IMG/VR virus record: IMGVR_UViG_3300008735_001084
Location: 1 to 41,993 of that record
From: a virus
DNA: 41,993 nt
Strand: one strand, 5' to 3'
Shown piece after piece: positions 8,681 through 17,289 of the stretch. The notes under the pieces were generated by a model. It ran no database searches, had not been told where the DNA came from, and saw only the letters and a list, made by a program, of their open reading frames with translations. The translations under genes were made by a program, and so were the position numbers. Within the stretch, counting starts at the first letter, position 1, and every line of letters begins with the position of its first letter.

Positions 8681-9238
8681 ATGAATTATATCTGGTACAG
8701 TTGGAAGGACATGATGCTAGATGTCAACGCAATCGTTAGACAACTAGTACTCTCAGAATATATGCCGCAAGTAATTGTAGGTATTGCACGAGGGGGCCTT
8801 ACACCTGGAGTCATGTTATCACATTGGTTAAACCTTCCTTTTAAACCTATTCATGCAAGTCTGCGTGATTTCCCACATTGGGAAACATACTTACCTAAAC
8901 CAACCGATGACCGTATATTAGTCGTTGATGATATATGTGATTCGGGCGAAACTTTCGTAAAAATGTCAGAGCATATTAAGAACCCTACGATGGTTGAATT
9001 GCAGACAGAAGTTCGTTTCGCAACCCTTTGGTGGAATAATGAATGTGACTTTAAACCGCATTATTGGGTAAGAGATTGTGCAAAAGATTCAGGAAAAATT
9101 TGGATTCACTTTCCATGGGAGGCTTGGTGGTCTAGTCCACTACAAACAGAAAATGACTCGGAAGGAGGATTAAATGAAGAAAATTTTAGGCATACTAACA
9201 TTCGCCGCCCTACTCGGGGCGATTTTAAGTCCAAGTAA
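8681..9238 (+). CDS. Phosphoribosyltransferase-like protein (xanthine/guanine type), C-terminally extended
   Basis: 185 aa. The type I phosphoribosyltransferase PRPP-binding motif is clear: ILVVDDICDSGETF near residues 84-97. An upstream VGIARGGLTPG loop is the usual PRPP/PPi loop of hypoxanthine/xanthine-guanine enzymes. The domain ends with FPWEAWW, like the paralogue at 27913 (FPWEEWW). Such enzymes join a purine base to PRPP to give a nucleotide. Unlike the paralogue, which stops 3 residues after this motif, this protein runs on for about 35 residues. Its last 65 bases overlap the start of the next gene in another frame. The extension therefore looks accidental, created when DNA was joined downstream. 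The exact base specificity is not readable. Confidence 0.8.
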   Translation: MNYIWYSWKDMMLDVNAIVRQLVLSEYMPQVIVGIARGGLTPGVMLSHWLNLPFKPIHASLRDFPHWETYLPKPTDDRILVVDDICDSGETFVKMSEHIKNPTMVELQTEVRFATLWWNNECDFKPHYWVRDCAKDSGKIWIHFPWEAWWSSPLQTENDSEGGLNEENFRHTNIRRPTRGDFKSK

Positions 9239-10262
9239 TTTACTTGCAAAAAAAGCATCCATTGGATTTGTCCTAGTAGGACCATCTACTGATGGTGGAT
9301 GGAGCATGAGGCACCATCAAGGTTTTCATTCTCTATCAAAACATGGATATAATGTAGAGGGCGTAGAATCAGTTGCAGAAGCTGATAGTGAGCGAGTATT
9401 TAAAAAGCTCTCAAGAAAACATGATATTGTATTTGGTACCTCTTTTGGATTCATGGAACCAATGGTAAGAGCGGCCAAATCAAGACCAAAAACAATCTTC
9501 ATGCATGCCACAGGTTACAAAGGCAATGACACGAACATGGACAATTATGTTTGTCATTCCTTTCAAGCAAGATACCTCTCAGGTATTGCCGCCGGTATGA
9601 TGACTAAAACTAATAAAATTGGAGTTGTAGGATCACATCCAATTCCAGAAATTATTAGAAACATTAACGCTCTAACACTAGGGGCCCAATTAGTTAATCC
9701 TGATGTTAAAGTTTCAGTAATATGGATTAACTCTTGGTTTGATCCACCAAAGGACATGGATGCGGCAAAAGTGTTAGCAGACCAACAGAACGATGTTCTT
9801 TTTACTACTACAGATTCTCCAAGTGTGGTTACCTTAGCACAACAACGTGCAGAACAAGGACAAGAAATTTGGAGTATGGGTAATGATGCACCAATGGGAC
9901 AATATGGCCCAGATAGATATGTCACAGGTATGATGTTTAACTGGAATGTATTGTATAAACGTATTGCTGATCTATATAGCGAAGGTAAACTGCAAATGGG
10001 TCAACGATGGAATTGGGGGTTAAAAGAAAATTGTGTAGGTCTTTCGCCATGGGGTAAAAATGTACCAGGCGAAGTAGTAAATAAAGTTGAGACAATTAAA
10101 ATGAATTGGATCAACGACGAAATGGATGAATGGTATCCATTTTCTCAAGGCGTTACAAAGCAAGATGGGAGCAAAGTAGCGGCAGGTGTAATTAAGCGAC
10201 CTGAACTTGAAACAATGCAATACTATGTCGAAGGTGTTGTAACTCAATTCCCTATAAAATAA
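9174..10262 (+). CDS. BMP-family (PnrA/Med) substrate-binding lipoprotein-like protein
   Basis: 362 aa. An N-terminal signal peptide (about residues 1-25, ending LLAKKA) is followed by FVLVGPSTDGGWSMRHHQGF, the first strand and ligand loop of the basic membrane protein family (PF02608). Known members bind nucleosides or purines for ABC uptake. No lipobox Cys is evident, so it is probably a soluble periplasmic protein. A strong GGAGGA ribosome binding site precedes ATG 9174, although this lies inside the preceding phosphoribosyltransferase gene. It is the first gene of an ~8-kb transport and salvage cassette. No BMP-type ABC partner (RBS-like ATPase and permease) follows directly; an NCS2-like permease does. 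Confidence 0.85.
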   Translation: MKKILGILTFAALLGAILSPSNLLAKKASIGFVLVGPSTDGGWSMRHHQGFHSLSKHGYNVEGVESVAEADSERVFKKLSRKHDIVFGTSFGFMEPMVRAAKSRPKTIFMHATGYKGNDTNMDNYVCHSFQARYLSGIAAGMMTKTNKIGVVGSHPIPEIIRNINALTLGAQLVNPDVKVSVIWINSWFDPPKDMDAAKVLADQQNDVLFTTTDSPSVVTLAQQRAEQGQEIWSMGNDAPMGQYGPDRYVTGMMFNWNVLYKRIADLYSEGKLQMGQRWNWGLKENCVGLSPWGKNVPGEVVNKVETIKMNWINDEMDEWYPFSQGVTKQDGSKVAAGVIKRPELETMQYYVEGVVTQFPIK

Positions 10263-10278
10263 ACTCTAAGGAGAAAAC

Positions 10279-11412
10279 ATGGAAGGAATGATGGAAAATA
10301 TTCTAACTGCAATTGCAGTTGTGATTAATGGTATTCCGCAGGGTATTTTAGCGTTAACATTTGGTTTCGCTGCGTTCCCGACGGCAATAGCATTTGTCAT
10401 TGGTATCATCGGTTCAGCAGTCTTTATGTCTGTGGCAACCATTTCCTTCCAAGCAGAAACAATCACTTTAGCCGGTACTCTAGGTAAAAATATGAAAGAA
10501 CGACTTTCATTGATTTTCTGGGGTGCCGCTCTATTGTTGATACCTTCTTTGCTTGGAATGAATGAAGCATTAGTTGACTTTATAGGACCTTTAGTTGTCA
10601 CTTCAATGATGGCTGGTGTAGGTATTATGTTAGCAAATGTTTCTGTAGATTTATTTAAATCAGAAAAATGGACAGGTGGAGTATCTGTTATTAGTGCATT
10701 GCTTGTTTGGTTTTGGACAAAAGATTTAGCACAAACAATTATTTGGTCTGTAATTATATCTACTGGTTTTTATGTATTACTAAAATTTAATGAGGAATTA
10801 CGAGAAAAATTAGGTGTAGAATTAGAAGAAATTGTAGTAGATAAGTCACGTGAAAAATTTACAACAGGTAATATCCAATGGGATTTTTGGACAAATAGAA
10901 ACATTGTTATTGGTGCATTATCATTAGCATGTTTAAATATCGGTGCTAACATTTCATTTGGTAAAATTACAGGTTCTATTGCAGGTGCAGAAACCAATAT
11001 TGATCACCTTGCAATTTATTCTAGTTTAGCAGATATGGGCTCGGCATTTTTTGGTGGAGGACCTGTTGAAGCAATTATTTCAGGTACTGCAGCGGCTCCA
11101 AATGCTGTTATTGCATCCTGTATTATGATGGGTATTATGGCAGTTATCCTTTTAAGTAAAGCACTTCCGTGGATAGGACAATATGTACATAGAGCATCTA
11201 TTGCAGGTTTCCTTTTTGTATTAGGTGCGTTTGTTACGTTTGCAACAAATATTGCAGGCGCTATTAGCATTGGCGGTTCCTTTGCAGGACCATATGGATT
11301 TGGACCAGCAGGAATGGTTATTGGTGCGACAGCATTTGTTACTGCAAAGTTTAATCCTTTTTATGGTTTAGTTGCAGGATTTGTTACTCAACTGATCATG
11401 ATGGGAGCATAA
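10279..11412 (+). CDS. NCS2-like nucleobase permease
   Basis: 377 aa with about ten hydrophobic segments. The pattern FIGPLVVTSMMAGVGIML near residues 110-130 resembles the conserved region of xanthine/uracil/guanine-hypoxanthine permeases (NCS2, AzgA-like). A second Gly-rich re-entrant segment GGPVEAIISGTAAAPN follows near residues 258-275. The protein is somewhat short for AzgA (about 430-450 aa). It has a clear AAGGAG ribosome binding site. The neighbours (BMP protein and phosphoribosyltransferase) support import of a purine base. An alternative is another multi-pass transporter of similar size, so the family call is moderate. Confidence 0.62.
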   Translation: MEGMMENILTAIAVVINGIPQGILALTFGFAAFPTAIAFVIGIIGSAVFMSVATISFQAETITLAGTLGKNMKERLSLIFWGAALLLIPSLLGMNEALVDFIGPLVVTSMMAGVGIMLANVSVDLFKSEKWTGGVSVISALLVWFWTKDLAQTIIWSVIISTGFYVLLKFNEELREKLGVELEEIVVDKSREKFTTGNIQWDFWTNRNIVIGALSLACLNIGANISFGKITGSIAGAETNIDHLAIYSSLADMGSAFFGGGPVEAIISGTAAAPNAVIASCIMMGIMAVILLSKALPWIGQYVHRASIAGFLFVLGAFVTFATNIAGAISIGGSFAGPYGFGPAGMVIGATAFVTAKFNPFYGLVAGFVTQLIMMGA

Positions 11413-11413
11413 T

Positions 11414-11992
11414 ATGACATGGGGCGAAAGTTTTAAAGATGAGTTTTATGAGATAACAGTTGCAGGACTCACTCGCAAATTGCCCAAAGTTAAGATTAAC
11501 GACGAGCTCGCAATCGCGAGCTTTGTTATGTTTGGGGATACAGAGCTAGTAGAGAGATGTGCTGAACATCTTACTGCAAAATTTTCCGTAAGCGGTATAG
11601 ATTATCTTGTTTGTCCTGAAGCAAAAGCAATTCCTTTAATTCATGCTTGTGCTAGAAATTTAGGAATAGATTATGTTGTTATACGTAAGTCTGTTAAAGG
11701 ATATATGACTGATCCAATAACAGAAAAAGTTGAATCGATTACAACAATAGGTGAACAAAATCTTGTATTAGATAAAGTTGACATTGATAAAATAAAAGGT
11801 AAAAATGTTGCTATTATAGAAGACGTGGTTTCAACAGGAGGCACTATTGCCTCTGTAGAAAAATTATTAAACAAAGTTGAAGCAAATGTTGTTTGTAGAG
11901 CGGCAGTTTTACTAGAAGATGCAGGATACGAAAATCCTGATTTGGTATATTTAGAAAAATTACCAGTTTTTAAACCGCCTGTACAGGCATAA
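11414..11992 (+). CDS. Adenine/xanthine phosphoribosyltransferase-like enzyme
   Basis: 192 aa. The PRPP motif VAIIEDVVSTGGTIASVEKLL lies near residues 136-156, typical of APRT and Xpt enzymes. The N-terminal CPEAKAIPLIHACARNLGI matches the substrate-recruiting region of APRT-like proteins. It would turn an imported base into a nucleotide with PRPP. It starts 2 bases after the permease stop. A GC-rich 7-bp hairpin (11505-11522) lies inside the gene. It is not a close paralogue of the two other phosphoribosyltransferases in this window. Confidence 0.85.
   Translation: MTWGESFKDEFYEITVAGLTRKLPKVKINDELAIASFVMFGDTELVERCAEHLTAKFSVSGIDYLVCPEAKAIPLIHACARNLGIDYVVIRKSVKGYMTDPITEKVESITTIGEQNLVLDKVDIDKIKGKNVAIIEDVVSTGGTIASVEKLLNKVEANVVCRAAVLLEDAGYENPDLVYLEKLPVFKPPVQA
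11505..11522 (+). repeat. GC-rich hairpin inside the phosphoribosyltransferase gene
   Basis: Perfect inverted repeat AGCTCGC-AATC-GCGAGCT, 7-bp stem and 4-nt loop. It is unusual in such AT-rich DNA and uses rare GC-rich codons. No T-run follows, so it is not a classical terminator. Confidence 0.5.
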
Positions 11993-12006
11993 ATCAAGGA
12001 GATAAA

Positions 12007-12939
12007 ATGAAAAAACTGTTAGTAAGCATAGTTGCATTTGTATTTGCAACGTCTGCATTTGCTAGAGAAGTTACATTACTCATGGATTGGTTTCCACAAG
12101 GTAATCAAAGCGGATTCTGGCAAGCACAATTTGATAATCAATATCACGATGATGTGAAGATTACAATTAAAGCCGGTGGTCCAAAAGTTAGAACTACTAC
12201 CGCAGTAGCATCCGGACAAGTCGAATTTGGCCTTAACGGATCAGATAGTGTTATGATGGCTAATGCCAAAGGAGCAGGACTCAAAGCAATTTTTGTGAGT
12301 CTTAATCATGTGCCGTACACTCTTGTGTTTCATCCTAATCAAGGTATTAAAACCGTTAATGATTTAGAAGGTAGACCTTTTGCAGTTGTAATGGGAATTA
12401 CATATTGGAAATGGGTAAAATATAAGTATGGTGTATCTGCCAAAGAATTTCCTTTAACAGGTGACTTAGGGTTGTTTGCAAGAACTCCTCGACAATTTCA
12501 GCAGGGATATTCAATCTTTCTTCCTGCAAGATTAGATGCAAAAGGAATTGCTAACGAACAAATTACTTTAGAAAGTCTAGGTTATAGACCATATAGTGTA
12601 TTGTTTACAAGTGATAAGATGATTAAAGAAGAACCTGAATTGGTACAGGCAGTTGTCGATCGTCTTAGTATTTCCTTTCACAAGTCATTAGTAGATCCAA
12701 AACCTACTATGGATTTAATTCTATCTAAGAGTAAGAAAGTTACACCTGCTGTTCATATGAATGCACTTGAGCTTATGAAGAGAGATTTTCTTCCTAAAGA
12801 TTGGAGCAAGATAGGATGTCAAGATCCTAATCGATGGGTTGAGCTTTCGAAGCAGTTAAAAGATATTGACGTGCTACCGGCCGATTTTAATCCACATGAC
12901 TCTTATGACACATCTTTTAAGAAGGGTTGTTTTAACTAA
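12007..12939 (+). CDS. NMT1/THI5/SsuA-type periplasmic substrate-binding protein
   Basis: 310 aa. A clean signal peptide (residues 1-19, cleavage after AFA) is followed by VTLLMDWFPQGNQSGFWQA, the signature start of NMT1/THI5-like binding proteins. Members bind thiamine-pyrimidine precursors, sulfonates, nitrate-like or nucleobase-like ligands. The later motifs (VASGQVEFGLNGSDSV and NDLEGRPFAV) fit the family. The ligand cannot be told from the sequence. The ABC ATPase and permease follow directly, completing an importer. AAGGAG ribosome binding site is present. Confidence 0.88.
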   Translation: MKKLLVSIVAFVFATSAFAREVTLLMDWFPQGNQSGFWQAQFDNQYHDDVKITIKAGGPKVRTTTAVASGQVEFGLNGSDSVMMANAKGAGLKAIFVSLNHVPYTLVFHPNQGIKTVNDLEGRPFAVVMGITYWKWVKYKYGVSAKEFPLTGDLGLFARTPRQFQQGYSIFLPARLDAKGIANEQITLESLGYRPYSVLFTSDKMIKEEPELVQAVVDRLSISFHKSLVDPKPTMDLILSKSKKVTPAVHMNALELMKRDFLPKDWSKIGCQDPNRWVELSKQLKDIDVLPADFNPHDSYDTSFKKGCFN

Positions 12940-12942
12940 GGT

Positions 12943-13656
12943 ATGATTAGTGTAAAGAGCGTCACAAAACATTTTGATGAAGTTCATGCACTATCAGAAG
13001 TAAATTTAGATATTGCCGCAGGCGAATTCATTACAGTAGTAGGACCATCCGGTTGCGGCAAATCTACTTTACTTCGAATTATTGCAGATATAACTTCTCC
13101 ATCTAATGGTAATACAGAAAAGCCAGACAAAGGTGCATTTGTTTTTCAAGATGCAGCTCTGTTACCTTGGCGAACAGTACAAAAAAATGTAGAACTATTA
13201 ATGGAGTTAGAAAAAGTAGACAAAGTAGAACGTAAACATAAAGCAGAACAAGCATTAGCACAAGTAGGATTAACAGGTTTTGAAGAGCGATACCCTCACG
13301 AACTATCAGGTGGTATGAAAATGCGATTGTCTCTTGCTAGATCGTTGGTGCTGAAACCAGAATACTTATTATTAGATGAGCCTTTATCAGCAGTTGACGA
13401 ATTAACAAGAGAAGTATTACAAGAAGAGATACATGAGCTATGGAAGAAAGAAAAGTTTACTGCCATTCTTGTTACACATAATGTAACAGAAGCAGTATAT
13501 TTGTCTGACCGTGTAATTGTAATGTCACCTAGACCTGGTAAAATTACATATGATGTAAAAATACCATTTAAGCAACGAACTCAAGCCTTAAGATCAAAAA
13601 CTCAATTTACTAAATTAGTAAACGATATCTCAGGAAAGTTACGAACATGGAAATAA
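12943..13656 (+). CDS. ABC importer ATPase (SsuB/TauB/ThiZ type)
   Basis: 237 aa, standard length. Walker A GPSGCGKSTLL (about residues 34-44), Q-loop FVFQDAALLPW, signature LSGGMKMRLSLARSL (about 124-138), Walker B YLLLDEPLSAVD, and the switch His in LVTHNVTEA are all intact. The ATPase powers uptake together with the binding protein at 12007 and the permease at 13736. It starts 3 bases after the previous stop. A complete ABC importer is rare in phage genomes. Confidence 0.95.
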   Translation: MISVKSVTKHFDEVHALSEVNLDIAAGEFITVVGPSGCGKSTLLRIIADITSPSNGNTEKPDKGAFVFQDAALLPWRTVQKNVELLMELEKVDKVERKHKAEQALAQVGLTGFEERYPHELSGGMKMRLSLARSLVLKPEYLLLDEPLSAVDELTREVLQEEIHELWKKEKFTAILVTHNVTEAVYLSDRVIVMSPRPGKITYDVKIPFKQRTQALRSKTQFTKLVNDISGKLRTWK

Positions 13657-13657
13657 A

Positions 13658-13732
13658 ATGGGAACAATTATTATTTACGGTTGTGCATTTATTATTATAT
13701 ATGGTATTATATTTTACTACGCAAGCAGGTGA
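13658..13732 (+). CDS. 24-aa hydrophobic peptide between ABC genes
   Basis: ATG 13658 begins just after the ATPase stop and the frame ends with TGA 13730-13732, three bases before the permease start. The peptide is almost entirely Ile, Tyr, Phe and Gly and would form one short membrane helix. It could be a small subunit or simply a coupling leader for the permease. Not proven to be translated. Confidence 0.4.
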   Translation: MGTIIIYGCAFIIIYGIIFYYASR

Positions 13733-13735
13733 ATA

Positions 13736-14497
13736 ATGAAAAATATTTTACCACCTATATTAGTTTTAATTTTATTTTTATTCATTTGGTCTGTGGCTGC
13801 ACATATGTATAACTTACCATTTATGTTACCTGGGCCAATGGCAGTGGCAGAAGCATTTATTAATGATTTTGAAATTGTAGTAATAGGTGCCAGTATAACA
13901 ATACAAGAAGCATTATTTGGTTATCTATCGGCGATTCTTATAGGTATTACAGTAGCGGCGATTATGAGCCAATCAAAGATACTAGAACGTAGTTTCTATC
14001 CATATGCTATTCTTTTACAAACAGTACCGGTTGTTGCAGTTGCACCTTTAATAGTATTATGGTTTGGCTTTGAAATGCGGTCTGTTATTATTGTTAGTTT
14101 TATTATATCTTTATTTCCAATTATTAATAACACATTACTAGGTCTTAAATCTACATCTATAAATTTAGTAGAACTATTTCGGTTACATAATAAATCAAGA
14201 TTAGTTGCATTTTACAAGTTACGATTACCTGCCGCAATACCAAATATTATAGCAGGTTTAAGAATATCTGCAGGACTTTCTGTAATTGGTGCAATAGTAG
14301 GAGAGTTTATTATTGGTAGTGGAAGTATGGCAGGAGGCCTAGGAGTGCAAATTATATATGCCCAAGCAGAATTAGAAACTGCATTAGTAATGGCATTAAT
14401 ATTATCTGCAACAATTATGGGGTTTGCATTTTTTATGATGGTCACAACATTAGGACATTTTTTATTACGCAAATGGCATGAATCGGAGATAGCATGA
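13736..14497 (+). CDS. ABC importer permease (SsuC/ThiX type)
   Basis: 253 aa with about six transmembrane helices. The BPD-type EAA loop is visible as KLRLPAAIPNIIAGLRIS (about residues 160-178) followed by VIGAIVGEF. This is the membrane channel of the importer whose ATPase and binding protein precede it. The stop overlaps the next gene by 4 bases (ATGA). Confidence 0.93.
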   Translation: MKNILPPILVLILFLFIWSVAAHMYNLPFMLPGPMAVAEAFINDFEIVVIGASITIQEALFGYLSAILIGITVAAIMSQSKILERSFYPYAILLQTVPVVAVAPLIVLWFGFEMRSVIIVSFIISLFPIINNTLLGLKSTSINLVELFRLHNKSRLVAFYKLRLPAAIPNIIAGLRISAGLSVIGAIVGEFIIGSGSMAGGLGVQIIYAQAELETALVMALILSATIMGFAFFMMVTTLGHFLLRKWHESEIA

Positions 14498-15246
14498 TAT
14501 CAATTTTAGACTTTAAAGATCTAAATAAAAAATTTGTAAAAAATGAACCATTTGATCATGTTGTCATCGATAATTTTTGGTCTGAAGATATAGCAAAAGA
14601 ATTATTATCAGAAATGAGTGATATGCCACAAAATAAAATGGTTACACGTTATCTTTCACCTTTAGAAAATAAGATCGCTATCCCTCATTGGGATCTATTT
14701 AAGAGAACAACATACCGTGCATTTTATTATCTTAATTCAGATTTTATACCAAAATTGCAAAAAATAAGTGGCATTGATAATTTGATACCGGATATTGGAT
14801 TACATGGTGGTGGATTACATTTTCATCCGACCAACGGCATTTTAAATATGCATAAAGATTATTCTATACATCCAAAATTGGGAACAATGAGAAAATTAAA
14901 TTTAATAATTTATATGAATCCAGAATGGAAAGAAGAATGGAACGGTCAGTTGGAATTTTGGTCACATGATGAAAAAAATAATTTACCCAATGAAAAAATA
15001 AAAAGTATTATGCCAATTTTTAACCGAGCAGTTTTATTTGATGTTTCTCAAAATGGCTGGCATGGTTTACCTGTGCATACTAAACAACCAGATCATATAT
15101 ACAGACAATCTATGGCCGTATATTATATGATTAAATCTACAAAAAATGCTGAACGAAGGCCTAAGGCGTTATTTGCTCCGCGATTAGAACAAAAAAATGA
15201 TGAAAAAATAATTAAATTTATTCATGAAAGAGCAGGTCTTATATGA
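14494..15246 (+). CDS. 2OG-Fe(II) oxygenase, prolyl-4-hydroxylase-like
   Basis: 250 aa. The iron-binding triad is visible: MHKDYS (His and Asp) near residue 125, the distal His in NGWHGLP near 190, and the 2-oxoglutarate-binding Arg in YRQSMAVYY near 210. An N-terminal FDHVVIDNFW segment is typical of phage and marine 2OG oxygenases of this class. The substrate is unknown. It is translationally coupled to the ABC permease and to the next gene. Base composition is more AT-rich than its neighbours. Confidence 0.8.
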   Translation: MISILDFKDLNKKFVKNEPFDHVVIDNFWSEDIAKELLSEMSDMPQNKMVTRYLSPLENKIAIPHWDLFKRTTYRAFYYLNSDFIPKLQKISGIDNLIPDIGLHGGGLHFHPTNGILNMHKDYSIHPKLGTMRKLNLIIYMNPEWKEEWNGQLEFWSHDEKNNLPNEKIKSIMPIFNRAVLFDVSQNGWHGLPVHTKQPDHIYRQSMAVYYMIKSTKNAERRPKALFAPRLEQKNDEKIIKFIHERAGLI

Positions 15247-16274
15247 AAAGTACAATTAAAAGAAGAAAACTAGGATTAACACATCTAACGGGAGGAAATG
15301 CAGGCGGATTTACCTTGTATGCTCCACAAACAGGAAACGGCCGGGTAGTATTAATTGATATATACGGTAACGTAGAACATGAATGGCAAATGCCTGTGCG
15401 ACCAGGGCGTGATGCAGTTATACTACCAAACAGCAATTTAGGTTATAATGGTAGCAATGAACGATCTGCTCATTTATATCCTGCATGGGATATTTGGCAT
15501 GGTGGTCACTTTATGGAAGCAACACCTGATGGCGATATTGTTTGGGAACATGAAGACATATATCATCATCATGATGCTCAATGGTTAGACAATGGTAATT
15601 TGCTCTATACAGTTGCAGCAGAAGTACCTATTAAACAATGGGAGGGACAATCTGATATTGTAAGGGAAGTAAATCGCAAAGGTGAAGTTGTATGGGAATG
15701 GAGAGCATGGGAGCATTTAACAAAAGAAGAATATCCTATTCATGAATGCTTTAATGATGATCATTGGCCAATGATAAATGGAGTATACCAATATAATGAT
15801 ATTGTTTACTTGAGTTTGCGTACATCATCTGGTATCATAGGTATAGATAAAAAAACAGGATTTCGTTTTTTTGAAGTTAAATACCCAGAAGTTGCACAAC
15901 AACATTGTCCTGTTATAACAGAAAATGGTTTGTTATGTTTTGATAATGGTAATATTCGTCCTGGTTCAATACATCATTCACGTATCGTAGAATTTAATCT
16001 TAACACTAAAGAGTTAGTATGGAGTTATGTAGACGACATGCCTCCTGCGTTCTTTTCGCCATATATGGGTAGTGTAGAACGATTATGGAATGGCAATACA
16101 TTTATTTGTGAAAGTGCTTTTGGCAGACTATTTGAAGTTACACCAGAAGGAGAAACTGTATGGGAATATGTTATACCCGACTTTGCAGAATATCCAGAAC
16201 CACTTAATAAGTTTATTACTGGTGAACATAATAGTTGCTTCAAAGCCCATAGATATCCGGAGGGACCTAAATGA
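15243..16274 (+). CDS. Arylsulfotransferase (ASST)-like beta-propeller protein
   Basis: 343 aa without a signal peptide. Repeats of the type GxVVWEWRAWEH, GDIVWEHEDIYHHHDAQW, KELVWSYVDD and GETVWEYVIPD mark propeller blades, as in the ASST family. His-rich HHHDAQWLDNGN resembles the region around the ASST active site. Family members transfer sulfate between phenols or act as PQQ-like propellers. Four-base overlaps couple it to oxygenases on both sides. This suggests the three act on the same compound, perhaps the one imported. The exact reaction is not known. Confidence 0.72.
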   Translation: MKSTIKRRKLGLTHLTGGNAGGFTLYAPQTGNGRVVLIDIYGNVEHEWQMPVRPGRDAVILPNSNLGYNGSNERSAHLYPAWDIWHGGHFMEATPDGDIVWEHEDIYHHHDAQWLDNGNLLYTVAAEVPIKQWEGQSDIVREVNRKGEVVWEWRAWEHLTKEEYPIHECFNDDHWPMINGVYQYNDIVYLSLRTSSGIIGIDKKTGFRFFEVKYPEVAQQHCPVITENGLLCFDNGNIRPGSIHHSRIVEFNLNTKELVWSYVDDMPPAFFSPYMGSVERLWNGNTFICESAFGRLFEVTPEGETVWEYVIPDFAEYPEPLNKFITGEHNSCFKAHRYPEGPK

Positions 16275-17218
16275 TACCAATAATAGATTGGAACGATAAA
16301 GACATTGTACCTAAGATGTATAATGCTTATAGTACATGTGGTTTTGCAGTTTTTACAAATGTTTATAATCAATGGTTACCAGAGTTTAATGATTGGAAAC
16401 AACTTATGCAAGAGTTCTTTGACTTACAGTTAGAAACAAAACAGAAGAACAAATATAGCGGAGTCGAAGATAACATTGGTTATCATTGGATGGGTTTTGA
16501 ACGAACAAATCCCGACTCGCCTGGAGACTTAAAAGAAACATATAATTGGGTTACACCTGATCGTATGACAGATCAATATTATCCTTTAGACATACCTGAA
16601 TTCAAACCATTAGCTCAAAAGATTCTACGTATAGCAGAGTTATTAAGTTACGACTTCATTTATATGTTTGAAGAGATGTTTGACTTGCCTAGGGGAAAAT
16701 TAGTTGAAGAACATTTACATGGCAATTCTACAATGAGAATGATACGTTATCCTGCCTATGACGGAGAAATACAACCAGGACAAATAAGAGGTAGTTCGCA
16801 TACTGATTATGGCACTTGTACATTACTATGGAGATTTGACGACACTCCTGGTTTGCAAGTATATGATAGAAAACAAAAAGACTGGATAGACGTACCTGTA
16901 GTAGAAAACTCGATTGTGATGAATACAGGTGATTTATTACAACGATGGACAAACGACACATTAAAATCTACACCACATAGAGTTGTGAACTCAGACATGA
17001 CAAAAGATAGAATATCAATGCCATATTTTGTTGATGCTGGACGTAGGACTACTGTAGAAAATATTACAAACGAACCAGCCAAGTACGATCCTATTAATGC
17101 TTATGAATATCTTAAATGGCGTTTATCTTTATCGCACGATACAGATTATATTCCAAGTGCAGAGATTGTTATGCAAGGCGAGCAACATATTCCTAAGCAT
17201 CAAGAGTACGAAAATTAA
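16271..17218 (+). CDS. Isopenicillin N synthase-like 2OG-Fe(II) dioxygenase
   Basis: 315 aa. The C-terminal 2OG-Fe(II) domain has the classical pattern: SSHTDYGTCTLLW (His and Asp), STPHRVV (distal His), and RISMPYFVD (Arg-x-Ser for the co-substrate). The N-terminal half has the DIOX_N-like IPIIDWND start. The family oxidises small molecules. It is the last gene of the cassette that began at 9174. Its final codons form the left arm of a perfect inverted repeat (17202-17240). Confidence 0.88.
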   Translation: MIPIIDWNDKDIVPKMYNAYSTCGFAVFTNVYNQWLPEFNDWKQLMQEFFDLQLETKQKNKYSGVEDNIGYHWMGFERTNPDSPGDLKETYNWVTPDRMTDQYYPLDIPEFKPLAQKILRIAELLSYDFIYMFEEMFDLPRGKLVEEHLHGNSTMRMIRYPAYDGEIQPGQIRGSSHTDYGTCTLLWRFDDTPGLQVYDRKQKDWIDVPVVENSIVMNTGDLLQRWTNDTLKSTPHRVVNSDMTKDRISMPYFVDAGRRTTVENITNEPAKYDPINAYEYLKWRLSLSHDTDYIPSAEIVMQGEQHIPKHQEYEN

Positions 17219-17240
17219 ATGATTTAATTTTCGTACTCTT
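17202..17240 (+). repeat. Perfect 39-nt inverted repeat at cassette end, plus a direct repeat
   Basis: Two 19-nt arms pair perfectly around a single central G. The left arm includes the stop codon of the dioxygenase. A 17-nt block starting TACGAAAATT at 17207-17223 recurs in direct orientation at 17243-17259. The structure could act as a terminator or mRNA 3' stabiliser, or mark a recombination junction. There is no long T-run immediately after the right arm. Confidence 0.8.
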
Positions 17241-17281
17241 ATTACGAAAATTAAATGATAACATAATTTTAACATGACAAC

Positions 17282-17289
17282 TATAAATA
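17282..17289 (+). promoter_or_regulatory. Consensus T4-type late promoter TATAAATA
   Basis: Exact TATAAATA, 55 nt upstream of the ATG at 17344. It lies inside the longer open frame that begins at 17274, which argues that the real downstream start is 17344. Confidence 0.6.
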
